Shown here piece by piece: positions 9,290 to 20,811 of a stretch of 64,000 nucleotides of DNA. The stretch comes from Micromussa lordhowensis (Eukaryota > Cnidaria > Anthozoa > Scleractinia > Lobophylliidae): positions 7,755,948 through 7,819,947 of the forward strand of contig OZ026600.1 of the NCBI GenBank assembly GCA_964020085.1, read 5' to 3'. Position 1 is the stretch's first letter, and each line of letters starts with the position of its first letter. Below the pieces are notes generated by a model. That model was not told where the DNA came from. It ran no database searches and saw nothing but the letters and a program-made list of their open reading frames with translations. The position numbers were made by a program, and so were the translations under genes.

Positions 9290-12130
9290 GGCAGGTTTAA
9301 TTTTGCTGTTTGAATATCCAAACTGATGTATGCCTTGTCTTTGATATGCTGAATCGGACTTCTTCTTAAGTTAATTAAAGGTCTCATCGCAAGTGTGTAA
9401 CCCTAACCCTAACCCTGTATTGTTAACAATACCTTTTTTGCCAATGTTGGGAGGGTTTAGTTGGAGGTTGTGTTGAGGTGGAGAGTTGATGGTCTTATGG
9501 TTAGTCTGTTAGACTCTGGATCCATTGGTCCAAAATGGAGTCAAACTGGGGTCGCTGTGTCATGTTCTCAGGCACGACACCTTGCCCTCACAATGTCTCA
9601 CTCTTCCCAAGAGTGTAAATGGTACTGGCCAATTAGTGAGGGCAACCTGACAATTACTGGGGGTCACCTGCAATGGACTAGCATCCCATCCAAGGGGAGG
9701 GACAACACTCCTAGGCATGTCGTGTCACAGAAATTGGAGTTGAGCACCTGTACTGATGAACCATTTGACTTCTCTGATCCCTTAGGAATGGAACTGACTT
9801 GCCCAGTAGCCAGTGAAACATCACTGGAATGTGCCCATTCTTAGCCACAAAGACTGGAGGGGGGATTTGGTGTCCTGTGTGAAATGAACCTTTCACCATT
9901 TAAGTCCAGCACCCTTCACCCGATATACCACCGAACATTTAAGTGAGGGAGGGAAAGGGCATTTGTTAGCAAGCACTTTTAACAAAACAGTTATGCAATA
10001 GATGACTGAAAATGTGGAATGGCAGAATGGGACCAGGGCAGTAGTGGATTGTGTAATGGGGTGGGGAAATCAGGGAATGGTACCTCTTGAGTTTGGTTGT
10101 ACAGTAAGGTTACATGTAATTCAGGAATCCACAGTGAGAAAGACAATTCTTCAGTAGTGATATGGTAAGCAAATGTTATTGTGGTCACCAAGGTTAGGAT
10201 TCAGACCTCTGAATGAATCTATTTGTTATAGGAAAAAGATGGGTTATAAAACAACAGTTATTTGTGCTTGATATTCAGATGACGCCTTATTTGAATGATG
10301 CCCAGCGTCTGATTGGCTGTTGAAAATTGGGAAAATGATGTATTGCATGCTTGGTTGGGATGATGTCACATGTTTTTTGCCATAAGAGATCAGCAGATGA
10401 GGTGGAAAGTAAGTCATGGTTGGCGATCCTTTTCTCTTCAGAGACTTCTCCATCCCTTGGGCATTTAGCCAAAGATGTTCGAGTGTATTTCTTGCAGGAA
10501 CTACAATGCAAGGATTTTCTAGTTGAGACGAAGCTTCATCTTCCATGTATTTAGGAGATGTCTCAAGCACTGAACTGTCACACCTTGATGAAGAAGCAGC
10601 TTACATAAGTTGCATGAGCTGGAGAGGATTCACCACTATTTTGCACAAAGGTGTTGCAGCAGTAAAGGTGGAGGCAATGCAGATGTGGTGATGGCGTGGC
10701 GGAGCGCATGGTTGGAGGCAAAGGTTGTGGCGCGCTGGGCAGGGGTGCATGTGCGACATCTTTGTTGCCATGACACTTTTGGGCACACAACCTGAATCCT
10801 CCTCAGTTCATGCAATTGCTGTTAGCCACTTCTTCATCAAGATGTGTCAGCTCATCACCTGGTACTTCTTCTGAATGCATGGATGATTTTGCTTCACCAT
10901 AGCCAGAACATCCTTGCACTGTTGTTCCTGCAAGAGATACACTTGAGCATCTTGAACTGAATGCCTGAAGGACAGAAATGTCTCTGACATGAAGGAAAGA
11001 TCACTTACCATGACTTGCTCTCCATTCCACCTACTGTCATTATGGCCTGGAACATGTAACATTATTTCTACTGGGCATGGAATGCATTATGTTCCTAATT
11101 TTCAACAAAAATCAAAAGCTGAGTTTCATCCCTATCAGATGTATCATTTAAATATCAAAAGGAAAAACTGTTGTTACAAAGGCTGCCTGTCTTTTTCCTA
11201 TAATAAAACATGGCTCCTTCAGAAATCTGAATCGTAGCCTTGGTTACTGCAACACCACATGCTGAGCACATCACCACCAGGGCATTGTCCTTCATTGTGG
11301 GTTCTTGAATCATATTGACTGTACAACCTCACTAGAGGAGCATTACTCTCCAATTCCCCCTCCTCATTCCATGATGCACCATTGCCCTAGTTCCAACCTG
11401 TCATTTTCAGCCATCTGCTGTGCAGCTGTCTGTTCAAAGTGCATGTCAACCAATGACCTTGACCCTCTCTCACTTGAAAGTTTTGTTGGTACATCCAGTC
11501 AAGGGGGTTAAACTTTTATGGCAAAAGGTTTGTTTTAAACAGGACTTTGAATTCCTCTTCTGGTCTCAGTGGCTCAGAACGAGAACACTCTAGTGATTAT
11601 TTCACCGGCTCCAGGGCAGGGAAGTCAGTTCCACTCCCTAGAGATATGGAGAAGCCAGATGGCTCAAAAGTGCCAGTGCTTAACTCTGATCTCTGTAACA
11701 TGTAGTGCCTAGGGGTATTGTCACTCTCTCTCTGGATGGGATTCTAGTCTATCACAGGTTACCCCTTGTTTTTTGTCAGGTTGCCCTTACAATCGGCCAG
11801 TACCATTTCCACTCCTTGGAGGGGAGAGGTACTGGGAGAGTCAGGTGTCTTGCCTGAGAAGATGATACAGCAACTTTAGCTTGGACTCCATTTTGGACCT
11901 ATTGATGCAGAGTCCAACTGACCAACCAATAGGCCATCACCTCCCCACCCCCACACAACCCCTCACTCCCCCTCCCAACATTGGTAAAAAGGGTATTGTT
12001 AACAGTACACACTTGTGATGACACCTTTAAATCATGAGAAGAATAAGAATTCTGATTCAATATCTCAAAGGCAGGCCATACATCAATTTGGATATTCAAG
12101 CAGCCATATTTAAGCTGCCTACAGTGTATA
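9290..12130. repeat. Large diverged inverted duplication (arms of about 1.3 kb)
   Basis: Sequence from about 9290 to 10634 matches the reverse complement of about 10790 to 12130 along its whole length, with a central spacer of about 157 bp. Paired landmarks: GAATATCCAAACTGATGTAT (9312) with its mirror near 12090; TGTTAACAATACC (9421) with its mirror near 12000; TTGCAGGAACTACAATGCAAGG (shortened here to TTGCAGGAACTACAATGCA, 10493) with its mirror near 10925. Spacing is symmetric about 10710. The arms differ by substitutions and small indels (roughly a quarter of positions by eye). Each arm contains a SINE-like block (9466-9870 and 11540-11965). No gene identified. Confidence 0.85.
9466..9870 (+). 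repeat. SINE-like dispersed block, left arm copy
   Basis: The block begins with a tRNA-like segment: TGGTCTTATGGTTAGTCTGT resembles a pol III A box, and GAGTCAAACTGGGGTCGC a weak B box. It then has a body with GGTACTGGCCAATTAGTGAG. The other copy is inverted at 11540-11965. It is tRNA-like in layout, but the acceptor stem does not close, so it is not a working tRNA. Confidence 0.45.
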
Positions 12131-14978
12131 TACATGTAGTTGATTGATGCTACATTGGCTCAGCTGGAAATGAATTGACTTAGGACTTACCGGTAGGGAA
12201 GGCGTAAATATAGTCCTTTCCCAACTTTAACAATTTGTCTGGTACACTGTATACCCAATGATGGTAGTTTTGCAAGATGCTTGAAAAAAAGGCCTTGAAA
12301 ATTCTGAAAAGTATTTTTTTCTGCATAAAAGTCGTGCAGTTTTACCATTATACCTTAAATTCTCTTTAGAAGTTCATGAATGGTAATTAGACTATGAGCA
12401 ACATTAAAAACAATATTTTGTCACCACAATATTGCCTGGGAAGCATTAATGAAAGACATGACTTATAGGCCATGTCCTTATACATATAGTCGCCAAGCAG
12501 CTTTGTTGGTCATACTGTACCTAAAACTGAAAGTCCACGTTTTAGCAATCTTCACTTCATTGGGTGGATTTACGTTTTGGATAGCAGTGAGAAACAGAAA
12601 ACCTCTAAACCAGTAAAACTTGAAGTTTGTGCAATCCAGATTTACATGAATTGTTGTGGTGGATACTTAGCTCATAATTAAAGTCTGTTCTTGATCAGGT
12701 TGATCACTTAACATGGTGATATTATTGAGTGAGGAATGCAATTTGCAATCAGAGCTCTGTGGTTACTGCATGTTCAGGAGTTCCTTTAACTCTCATGACT
12801 TGCAATGTCATACCAACCAGAATTTTGCATTACTCAAAAAGCAAAACGATAATTATTTCTCAGTCAACATATTTTGTCAGTGTATAATCTTACAACATGT
12901 GGTAAAGAAAACGTTCTGCCTTTCAACCTGTTTAGTTCCAGCTTTGAAATTCAGAAAGTGAAAAAAATCTGTCAGGATAGATAATCCCCCCTGCCCGGTC
13001 AAAAATTGTTATTGATTTTTTTATTGCATACATTTGTGATTGTGACACATGTTAATACTTGGCATTTTTAGTATGGAACATGCAACTTAATGTGAAGTAT
13101 TCTTTGAGTTATTCTAAACTGATTCATGACAACTATATGAAGCTTGAGGAATTTAACTACACGGGATGGGATCAGTGACAATGTTATTAGAAGACTGCAA
13201 GTGGTGGTGGAGCTTGTGGATTGTCAGGACAGTACAACAGCTTTAAGTTGATACAAAATGAATCCCCTGCCCTTGGGAGCTAAGCATCATGACACCATGT
13301 GTCATGTCAGAATACAGGGTGTGAATTCATGGTTTGGGTTGAGGTAGATTACGTTGCAAGTAAGATGAAGTTAATGGTGTCAGTTTAGTTCATTTTGTTT
13401 TTTCATTGATAACAGGTTTCTAAGGGATATATTTTAACACCTGCAGTGCACCAGGTGCTAAACTTTACCCCTTTACTTGATCATTCAACAAAAAGGTAAT
13501 TGTTACTTTAAAAAAGGCACAAACATACATGTATGTTTACAAGGTCATTATAAGGATTGGATGCTAAAAATGCCCCATAATCTATATTTTTTTAATGTTT
13601 ACAGAGAGATCATAGAGCATTTATTTCAAAGTAAGGTACTTTATCATCCATGTTATCATTTCACTTTTATAAGCAATTAATTGCCCAGGGAACACCAATT
13701 GCAACTTGTTGACATTCCTTTTCTTGCATTTATGTTGCGAATGCGTATTTGCCCCAAATGAAAGTCATCAAGTTGTAGTGTCTTGGTTTTCTGTCATGAG
13801 TCATTACACACTCGGCTCTTCAAACTGTAATGCTCTTAAACTGATCCAAGAGTTCATGCTCAGTGCAATTCAGTGAACTTCTTTGAACTAATACAATGTA
13901 ACAACCTACATGTAGAGAAGTATGTGCAATTACATGTAACTAATCAAATAATAAAATTCTTCTTTCAGCTCTAAACATGGGCTGGCAATCTAGCCTAATT
14001 AAGAGAATTATTTTTCAAGCAAAAATACTCCCTGCATGATCATGAATCTGTTATTGACTCAAAATGACTTTACATCCAGATTTAGAGTGTTGCCTTTTGG
14101 GGCCTTTAATAAATTTCCAGGGTTGCATGAAAGTTAAATATGAGGAATGGTTAGGCCACATAGTCTAAAGCTGTACAAAGTCCTCTGCCAAGAGGGGATC
14201 ACAGAGTGCGCAAATGTACGCATAACCATGCATTGTATGCTTGAATACACGAATGCAAGGCCTCAGTGCAAGTAATGGTAGTTTTCAAATAACCTGATGA
14301 CATTACGTTTAAGAAAACAACAATCTTACATCATGTCTAAATCCAAACAAAACAAATTCGGAGACAAAATAAAATTTGAAAATTACTCTGATTAAACATC
14401 GTAGATTAAAATTTAATGAGCCATTAATGTCGTTACCAGTACAGTCTGGACGGGCTGGACTACACTTTCAGTTGGCTTGTGTGAAAGTTATGAATATTGC
14501 TATCTCAACCAATGCAGAAGGAACACTATGAGAAGATTCTGCCTTCCTCAATTAACCAACCACAGAGACACGCTTTTTAAGATGTCATGTTTGGATTCCA
14601 CAATCAAGCTGAACATTAAGCATCAAACAAGGATAAAGATCTCTATAAGGACCTGATCATTCCTTTTAAGCTCATGGAATAGTAAACAATAATATATTAT
14701 GAACCTCTCCTTTGGCAAACATGAGAAATTTTTTAAAGACATTTTTACTGGTATGGGCTGTCTACCAGTGAAAACATAAGTCAATTTAGACATCAAACCT
14801 GTACAACAAACTTCTCGATGGATTCCTACAGTTAAGTTCCTGGAGTGACAGGGAACCAGCAAATAGGTGACCTTGGGAACTGGGGCCTAAAAGGTTAGCG
14901 GAGTGCCAAATGCCATATGCTGAAGGGAGGTGTCCAGGGCAACCCTGGAAGCAGAACCAGCCCAAGAAGCAGGCACTG
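12131..14978. other. Unannotated AT-rich sequence
   Basis: Scattered short open frames only; none has a recognisable product or a convincing exon boundary. No long repeats seen by eye. Confidence 0.4.
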
Positions 14979-15334
14979 ACTGACACCTCTCTCCTCCGCA
15001 GAGGTTCAAGCATTCGTTATATCAATCCGCTGTGCGAAGTGTACCGCAGGCACAAAGTCGAATGGATCGATCAGGCGGAGAACCTCTGCCAGATGTACGT
15101 CGATTTCTCGTACATCCTTGTCGTTTTCTCGTACATCGATGAATTTCTCGGCTTTGGCTTCATTTGACAGCTTGAAACTCACAGAAACTCATTGCTAATT
15201 ATGTCGCTACAGTTTGCATTAGTTTTTTTGTTACCTAGTTTCGTATTTTCCAAGAAAAGAAGCAAAACTGTTTTACTTCGAAGGCCTCCCTGAAACCCGT
15301 GAGGGGTAGTCTTGCATGTCCTAAAAACAATAAT

Positions 15335-15389
15335 ATGGCGAACGATTCGGATCAGCTGGAATGTCCTCTTCAAGAGCTCTCTCTTCAAG
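15335..15389 (+). CDS. Short putative first exon inside the split transposon
   Basis: ATG at 15335 opens 18 codons (MANDSDQLECPLQELSLQ) followed by CAAG|GTAAAT, a good splice donor at 15390. No partner exon is found before the Gypsy element. It may be the 5' end of a transposon gene or chance. The opposite exon at 20638-20811 points towards it. Confidence 0.3.
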
Positions 15390-15707
15390 GTAAATTTCAA
15401 CTTAAATAAAGTCTTGCAATCTATATATCTTATATTTATTTCTTCCTATTATTTGCAAGCGTTAAATTTAGAACTTCTGTAAAAATGCCGTTAATAAAAC
15501 GAAGTAAACAAAAGGATAAGCTTAATCATCGTTTGGTTCTCACCACTGAAATCGTATTCGTTATCTACATCTACATCTATATATGTAATCTGCAAAGGGA
15601 TTTACCCATCACCGCAGATGTAAAAGAGAAAAAAAATTACTTTCCTTTAAACAAATGTATGCTAAGATTAAGCTCAATGCAACTTAAGACTTGAGCTTCG
15701 ATTTCAC

Positions 15708-15829
15708 TGTTATGCGAGTCAAAACTGCGCCATGTGCGATTAGCCAACTCTACTTTTAATACCAAATATGGGCATTACAAAATGGTCCAAAACTATGACA
15801 TAATCGAGCTAACAATAGCTATCATAACA
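15708..15829 (-). repeat. Gypsy 3' LTR
   Basis: 122 bp, TG…CA ended, identical to the copy at 20342-20463. On the coding strand it is the downstream LTR, preceded by the polypurine tract. Confidence 0.95.
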
Positions 15830-15840
15830 TCTTCCCCTTT
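15830..15840 (-). promoter_or_regulatory. Gypsy polypurine tract
   Basis: On the minus strand AAAGGGGAAGA lies directly before the 3' LTR, the expected primer for plus-strand DNA synthesis. Confidence 0.8.
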
Positions 15841-16005
15841 AACGAAATAAAAATGACTGAGCAAAAACTTACAGAATGAAACACTGATAAGCTCAAAAAA
15901 AAATGAAATAAAAACAAAGAAATGTGAACAGTTTCTCAGAGTCTATAAAGTTCAGTAAACTAAGTCCTTGAGTCTCTCAGACAGTTCAACTACTCATTTA
16001 ATAGT

Positions 16006-19000
16006 TCAAGAGACAAAATCACTGAATCTCTTTGGTGGTTTCACCACTCTGGTACGGGTGCGCTTTGTGGGCATTGCCAGCACAGGATTAGGAGGAATAT
16101 CAGCCACAGAATCAGAAGAGGTACAGGTTGCTGGATCAGGTAAGTTTGGGCTGTTTCCTTTTGGATCAGGAGCGGCAGCATCAGCAACAGGCTGTTCATT
16201 GGGAACTTCTGAGGGCACTTTCTGGGCAGTATTGGATGCTGACTGTTCCTTGGGCTTAAGAAAGTGTCTGTTTCGGCGAATGTTATCGCTCCCAGTGTTC
16301 ACCAGATAGGATCTGTCTGACAGCTGTTCAACAAGGGTTCCAGCTTGCCAAATATGTCCTTTTTTGAGAGGTGCGACTCTAACTTCTTGTCCAACTTCCA
16401 GCTGTGGTAGTGGGTGTGCTGACCGATCGTAATAGCTCTTTGCTTTCTGCCTTTTCAACTCGATTTTCTTTTCAACACCTTCAACAACTTGAGGGCGGAG
16501 CAGGGTTGAGGCTGTTGGCATTAGTGTCTTTGTTCTTCGTGACAGGAGTCTTTGTGCTGGACTTGATCCAATGGTTTCAACAGGTGTGTTTCTGTATTCT
16601 AACAGGGCAAGCCATGGATCTCTGCCATCCCGGAGGGCTTTCTTGAACAAGTTCTTAGTGACCTTCACTGCAGACTCTGCCTTGCCATTTGCCTTGTGAT
16701 GATGTGGAGAAGACGTTACATGTTTGAATTCCCACTCTTCGGCGAATCGTCTGAACTCATGACTTACGAGTTGCGGTCCATTGTCAGATACGAGAACATC
16801 TGGGATTCCATGCCTGCTGAACTGTTCCTTTAAGAACTGTATGATGGTCGGAGAGGTCATGTCAGCCACTTCTTGGACTTCCACAAAGTCTGAATAGTAA
16901 TCTACTAACACGACATACTCTTTCCTATGGAGAGTGAACATGTCAACGGCTACACGACTCCAAGGACGATCTGGAACTTTTGAAGTCTGCATGGGCTCTT
17001 TGGGGTTCCATGTCTGGAATTCTGCACAGACTGAACACTGCGAGACAGCTTCCTTAATCTCACTGCTCATTCCAGGCCAGAAAACTGAATCTCGGGCCTT
17101 TCTCAGACACGATTGGATGCCAAGGTGGCTTGAGTGACTTCGTGCAATGATCTCAGGTCTGATCGTCTTGGGAATGATGATACGTTGGCGCTTGAACAAG
17201 ATGCCATTATGCAGAGAGATTTCGTCCCGATAGTTCCAGTAATCTCTAATTGGAATAGGTACCTGGCTTTTCTGTTCAGGCCATCCTACCAACACGGTGG
17301 TCTTCAGGGTCTGAAGAACTGTATCCTGCTCTGTCGCTTTCTGCAGCTGAGCTAATCTTTCACTGGACACAGTTAATGATTCCAAAGGGTTTAAGGTTTC
17401 AACTTCCAATGCAAACACTTGAAACTCTTTGTCTTCCTCTCCTTGGCTAGCGAGGTAGGCTCTGGAAAGATGATCTGCTATGTACATCTGCGGACCTGGT
17501 TTGTATGTGACATCCAGATTGAACCGTTGTAGGCGGAGTAACATCCTTTGCAATCTACATGGGGCTGCTAACACTGATTTCTTGAAAATGGCTTGAAGAG
17601 GCTTGTGGTCAGATTCTACTGTGATCCTTTCTCGTCGGGATATGTACTGGCTGAACCTCTGACAGGCAAACACGATTGCAAGACATTCTTTCTCTATTTG
17701 AGCGTACCTTCTCTCGGTTGGTGAGAGTGTTTTTGATGCAAAGGCTACAGGTTGACCGTTCTGAAGAAGGACTGCGCCCAAACCTTTTTCGCTTGCATCA
17801 CATTGAAGGGTGACTTCTGCGTTGCAATCATAATACTTGAGAATGGGGTGGTTAACCACAAGCTTCTTTACTTCCTTGAAGGCTGTGTCATGCTGTTTAG
17901 CCCATGTGAACTTAGCATCCTTAGAGGTTAGGTCCCTTAGAGGCTGTGCTACATCTGCGAGTCGCGGCAGAAACCTTGAAAGATAGTTGACGAACCCAAG
18001 AAGACTTAACACTTCTTGTTTGCATGATGGCTGAGGCATTTCCTCTACAGCTTTCACTTTCGCAGGATCTGGTTTCAGTCCTTCCTTACTGATGATGTGT
18101 CCCATAAACTTCACTTCAGGTTTCCTCAGCTCCATCTTCCTGCTGTTCAGGCGAAGGTTTACTTTACGTGCTCTTTCTAACAGCTTGAGTAGGTTCTCAT
18201 CATGATTGAGGACAGCTTGCTCATGTGTATCACCAAATCCCATGACTATGATGTCGTCTCGGATCACTTCTACACCTTCCAAATCGGCCAGTTTCTCCTG
18301 AAGGGTACTTTCAAACTCTTCTGGAGCAAGGCTTACACCGAAGGGCATTCGAAGATAACGATAGCGACCAAAGGGTGTCCAGAACGTTGTCAATTTACTG
18401 CTGGCTTCATCAAGACTTATTTGATAAAAGCCGTCTTTTGCGTCTAGCGTGCTGAAGATCTTGGCTTTGCACAACTTAGGCAGCAGTTCCTCAAGAGTAG
18501 GCATTTGATATTTCGGACGCTGGATAACTTTATTCAGTTCTTGAGGGTCTAAACAGATGCGGATCTTCTTTGGCTTAGCTACCACAACCATATTGCTTAT
18601 CCATTCTGTTGGGGCTGTTTCTTTTACAATGATGCCTCTTCTTTCTAGATCTTCCAACTTTGCTTTCACTTCCTTCTTGAGGGCTATAGGTATACGTCTG
18701 GAGGTGTGCTGCACTGGTGTTGCTGAGGGATCTACTACAAAGCTGCTGGTGCCAATGTGTCCCAATCCTTTGAAGACGTCTTGATAATCTTGCAAGATAC
18801 TCTGGGCTGTTAAGGGGGGTTGATGCACATCTAAGGTTAAGACTTCAGTTTGTGATCCAAACTTGATAAGTCCCAACTTTTGGCAGGTTTCGGCGGACAA
18901 TAAAGGTTTGTTGGTACCACTGACAACTTGAAACTTGAGAACTTGAGGCTGTCCACCATGTATGACTTGGAGATTAACTTCTCCAAGAGACTTCATCAGG

Positions 19001-20184
19001 GAGCCATCAAACAATTTGAGCTTGGTTTTGCTGCTTTCCATACGAGGGTTGCCGTCCTGTTTGATGATCGATAGATCTCTGTAACTAACAACATTACAGG
19101 TTGCACCTGTATCCAGCTGACATTTGAGCTTAGTTTCGAGCTTGTTATGTTCACAATAGAAGGTGAGCATTGCGAACCAACGATTACCACAGGATTCTAC
19201 AGACGAAACATCTTCCACTTTGAGAACTGACTCCTCTGAATCTGAACTATCTTGACTTTCTTGTACGAAATTGACCACACCTTTCTTCTTAGACATACAC
19301 ACACTAGCAAAATGATGCCATTTTTGACAGTAAGCGCAACGTTTGTTGTATGCCGGGCATTCGTTTCGCTTGTGTTGAGAGCCACAGTTTTTGCACTTTA
19401 CGGTGATTTTAGGGTCTGCTTTCGGTTTCTTTTGACCGGGGGGCCGTTTTTTTTTCTGTGTGAAGTTACCACTTGGCTGCTTCTTGAAGTTCTTGCCGCT
19501 TTCTTTTCCTACGAGATTCACTTCTTCTTTCAATGGGGCAGCGGCATCGGATTTCATGGTCTCTAGTTGCTTGCTGGTTATTTCGTTAGAGCGTGCAATG
19601 TCAATTGCTTTGTCGAGCGTGAGAGACTTCTCCCGTAAGAGCTTTCCTTTTGTTCCCCTGTCGATTATTCCAATGACTAATTTGTCGCGGATTAACTCAT
19701 CGGTGAGCGTTCCAAACTTACAAGACGATGCGAATTTCCGAAGGCGAGTGACGTAACTGTCAACTGACTCCCCTTGATTTTGTTCACAAGAATTGAAGAC
19801 ATACCTTTCATAAACAACGTTGCGTTGAGGCTTGAAGTAGTTGTCCAACGCGGTCATGCATGCTTCCACATTATTCCTGTCCTCGACCGAGATATTGAGG
19901 TTCAGGAAAGTTTGAAGGCAATCTTTTCCCATCACGGAGCGTAGCGATGCTAATCGTATTTTTGAAGTTTGTTTATCCAGACCAGTCGCGACTTCATAGT
20001 CTTCCCACTGTTGACGGAAGAACTCCCAGTTGGCTACCAGGTTTCCTTTACAAACCATAGGAGCAGGGATCGGAAAATTTGAAGGAACATGCGAGTGAAC
20101 GGCGGTAGCAGCGGTTCCTGACGTGGCTGGTCCAGTTGTTGTTGGAGCGGGCGGCGGTGTGCCTTCGCTTTCGTTGTCCGACAT
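16006..20184 (-). CDS. Gag-Pol polyprotein of the Gypsy element
   Basis: 1392 residues in one frame. Gag occupies about 1-300 and ends with two CCHC knuckles (C264-C276 and C283-C296) that bind RNA. The aspartic protease has DTG at 358-360. The reverse transcriptase spans about 490-690, with its first catalytic Asp in FSTLDAKDGF (D581) and the active-site box IRDD at 641-644, where R occupies the variable position. RNase H shows D796, E831 and D859. Integrase has the HHCC zinc motif (H1017/H1020, C1050, C1053) and DDE residues D1081, D1134 and E1170. There are no internal stops or frameshifts, so the protein set needed for cytoplasmic copying and integration looks complete. Gag and Pol share one frame, so their ratio must be set by processing rather than a frameshift. 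The start is the first ATG after the primer-binding site. Confidence 0.95.
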   Translation of the reverse strand: MSDNESEGTPPPAPTTTGPATSGTAATAVHSHVPSNFPIPAPMVCKGNLVANWEFFRQQWEDYEVATGLDKQTSKIRLASLRSVMGKDCLQTFLNLNISVEDRNNVEACMTALDNYFKPQRNVVYERYVFNSCEQNQGESVDSYVTRLRKFASSCKFGTLTDELIRDKLVIGIIDRGTKGKLLREKSLTLDKAIDIARSNEITSKQLETMKSDAAAPLKEEVNLVGKESGKNFKKQPSGNFTQKKKRPPGQKKPKADPKITVKCKNCGSQHKRNECPAYNKRCAYCQKWHHFASVCMSKKKGVVNFVQESQDSSDSEESVLKVEDVSSVESCGNRWFAMLTFYCEHNKLETKLKCQLDTGATCNVVSYRDLSIIKQDGNPRMESSKTKLKLFDGSLMKSLGEVNLQVIHGGQPQVLKFQVVSGTNKPLLSAETCQKLGLIKFGSQTEVLTLDVHQPPLTAQSILQDYQDVFKGLGHIGTSSFVVDPSATPVQHTSRRIPIALKKEVKAKLEDLERRGIIVKETAPTEWISNMVVVAKPKKIRICLDPQELNKVIQRPKYQMPTLEELLPKLCKAKIFSTLDAKDGFYQISLDEASSKLTTFWTPFGRYRYLRMPFGVSLAPEEFESTLQEKLADLEGVEVIRDDIIVMGFGDTHEQAVLNHDENLLKLLERARKVNLRLNSRKMELRKPEVKFMGHIISKEGLKPDPAKVKAVEEMPQPSCKQEVLSLLGFVNYLSRFLPRLADVAQPLRDLTSKDAKFTWAKQHDTAFKEVKKLVVNHPILKYYDCNAEVTLQCDASEKGLGAVLLQNGQPVAFASKTLSPTERRYAQIEKECLAIVFACQRFSQYISRRERITVESDHKPLQAIFKKSVLAAPCRLQRMLLRLQRFNLDVTYKPGPQMYIADHLSRAYLASQGEEDKEFQVFALEVETLNPLESLTVSSERLAQLQKATEQDTVLQTLKTTVLVGWPEQKSQVPIPIRDYWNYRDEISLHNGILFKRQRIIIPKTIRPEIIARSHSSHLGIQSCLRKARDSVFWPGMSSEIKEAVSQCSVCAEFQTWNPKEPMQTSKVPDRPWSRVAVDMFTLHRKEYVVLVDYYSDFVEVQEVADMTSPTIIQFLKEQFSRHGIPDVLVSDNGPQLVSHEFRRFAEEWEFKHVTSSPHHHKANGKAESAVKVTKNLFKKALRDGRDPWLALLEYRNTPVETIGSSPAQRLLSRRTKTLMPTASTLLRPQVVEGVEKKIELKRQKAKSYYDRSAHPLPQLEVGQEVRVAPLKKGHIWQAGTLVEQLSDRSYLVNTGSDNIRRNRHFLKPKEQSASNTAQKVPSEVPNEQPVADAAAPDPKGNSPNLPDPATCTSSDSVADIPPNPVLAMPTKRTRTRVVKPPKRFSDFVS

Positions 20185-20323
20185 GTTGTGTTTCAGTGCG
20201 CGATTTGCAGGGCGAATTCGGCGATCCCTCCACTTAGACTGACGCCAACTGTTTCGGAGTAAAATTCCTTGTCGGCAATGAGGTTGTACTATTATCTCTC
20301 GGTGTATTTCTAACAGAAAATGT

Positions 20324-20341
20324 CTTTTACTTCTGACACCA
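20324..20341 (-). promoter_or_regulatory. Gypsy primer-binding site
   Basis: Immediately inside the 5' LTR the minus strand reads TGGTGTCAGAAGTAAAAG. The TGG start pairs with a tRNA CCA end. I cannot name the tRNA. Confidence 0.7.
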
Positions 20342-20463
20342 TGTTATGCGAGTCAAAACTGCGCCATGTGCGATTAGCCAACTCTACTTTTAATACCAAA
20401 TATGGGCATTACAAAATGGTCCAAAACTATGACATAATCGAGCTAACAATAGCTATCATAACA
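20342..20463 (-). repeat. Gypsy 5' LTR
   Basis: 122 bp, identical to the 3' LTR. It should carry the promoter of the element; no clear TATA box is visible. Confidence 0.95.
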
Positions 20464-20637
20464 TTCACAATGATTTCGCGAAGAAAATTGTTCAGTTCGC
20501 CGAGCAGACAAACGTTAAAAAAACTTACTTGTTCTTGTCTCTTTTAAGACTGAATTGCAATCCTGTTCAGAGTTTCACTAGCCATGAGTTTCCTGAGCAC
20601 ATTTTGTTCTTCTCTATATTTCTTCATCACCACTTAC

Positions 20638-20811
20638 GCGATCTTGAGAATGTTGAATTCGATAGTGATCGCTCAACCACTCGGAGGTGAACGAAAGACG
20701 CTTAGGAAAACAGTTCTCATGAAAGCAACAGACTTTTCCCGATTTCCATGCATTCAAGTATGTTTTAGCTAAACCTTCGACATCACTTAACCTCAAAATC
20801 TTGCACGCCAT
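20638..20811 (-). CDS. Putative exon encoding a zinc-finger-like peptide
   Basis: ATG at 20811 opens exactly 58 codons, followed by GTAAGT at 20637, a strong donor in phase 0. The peptide starts MACKILRLSDVEGLAKTYLN. It contains C29-x4-C34-x14-H49-x4-H54, a loose C2H2 pattern. The frame is also open upstream of the ATG to 20952. It lies inside the split DNA transposon, so it is most likely a DNA-binding exon of a transposon protein. The next exon would fall where the Gypsy element landed or was lost earlier. Function is inferred only. Confidence 0.4.

Larger units (their letters stand above)
15708..20463 (-). mobile_element. Full-length Ty3/Gypsy LTR retrotransposon
   Basis: Two 122-bp LTRs (15708-15829 and 20342-20463), TGTTATG…CATAACA, are identical by my reading. 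TTCAC target duplications lie at 15703-15707 and 20464-20468. The coding strand is minus. The primer-binding site follows the 5' LTR (TGGTGTCAGAAGTAAAAG on the minus strand, just below 20342) and a polypurine tract (AAAGGGGAAGA) abuts the 3' LTR at 15830-15840. A single gag-pol frame fills the interior and there is no envelope gene. Identical LTRs and an open frame suggest very recent insertion. The pol order protease-RT-RNase H-integrase places it in Ty3/Gypsy; the Mag-type clade is a guess from the short LTRs and two zinc knuckles. Confidence 0.95.

Noticed and set aside
9396..9415. Three TAACCC-type repeats, like telomere DNA
   Set aside because: Too short to mean a telomere or fusion point; absent from the other arm of the inverted duplication, so a small local insertion.
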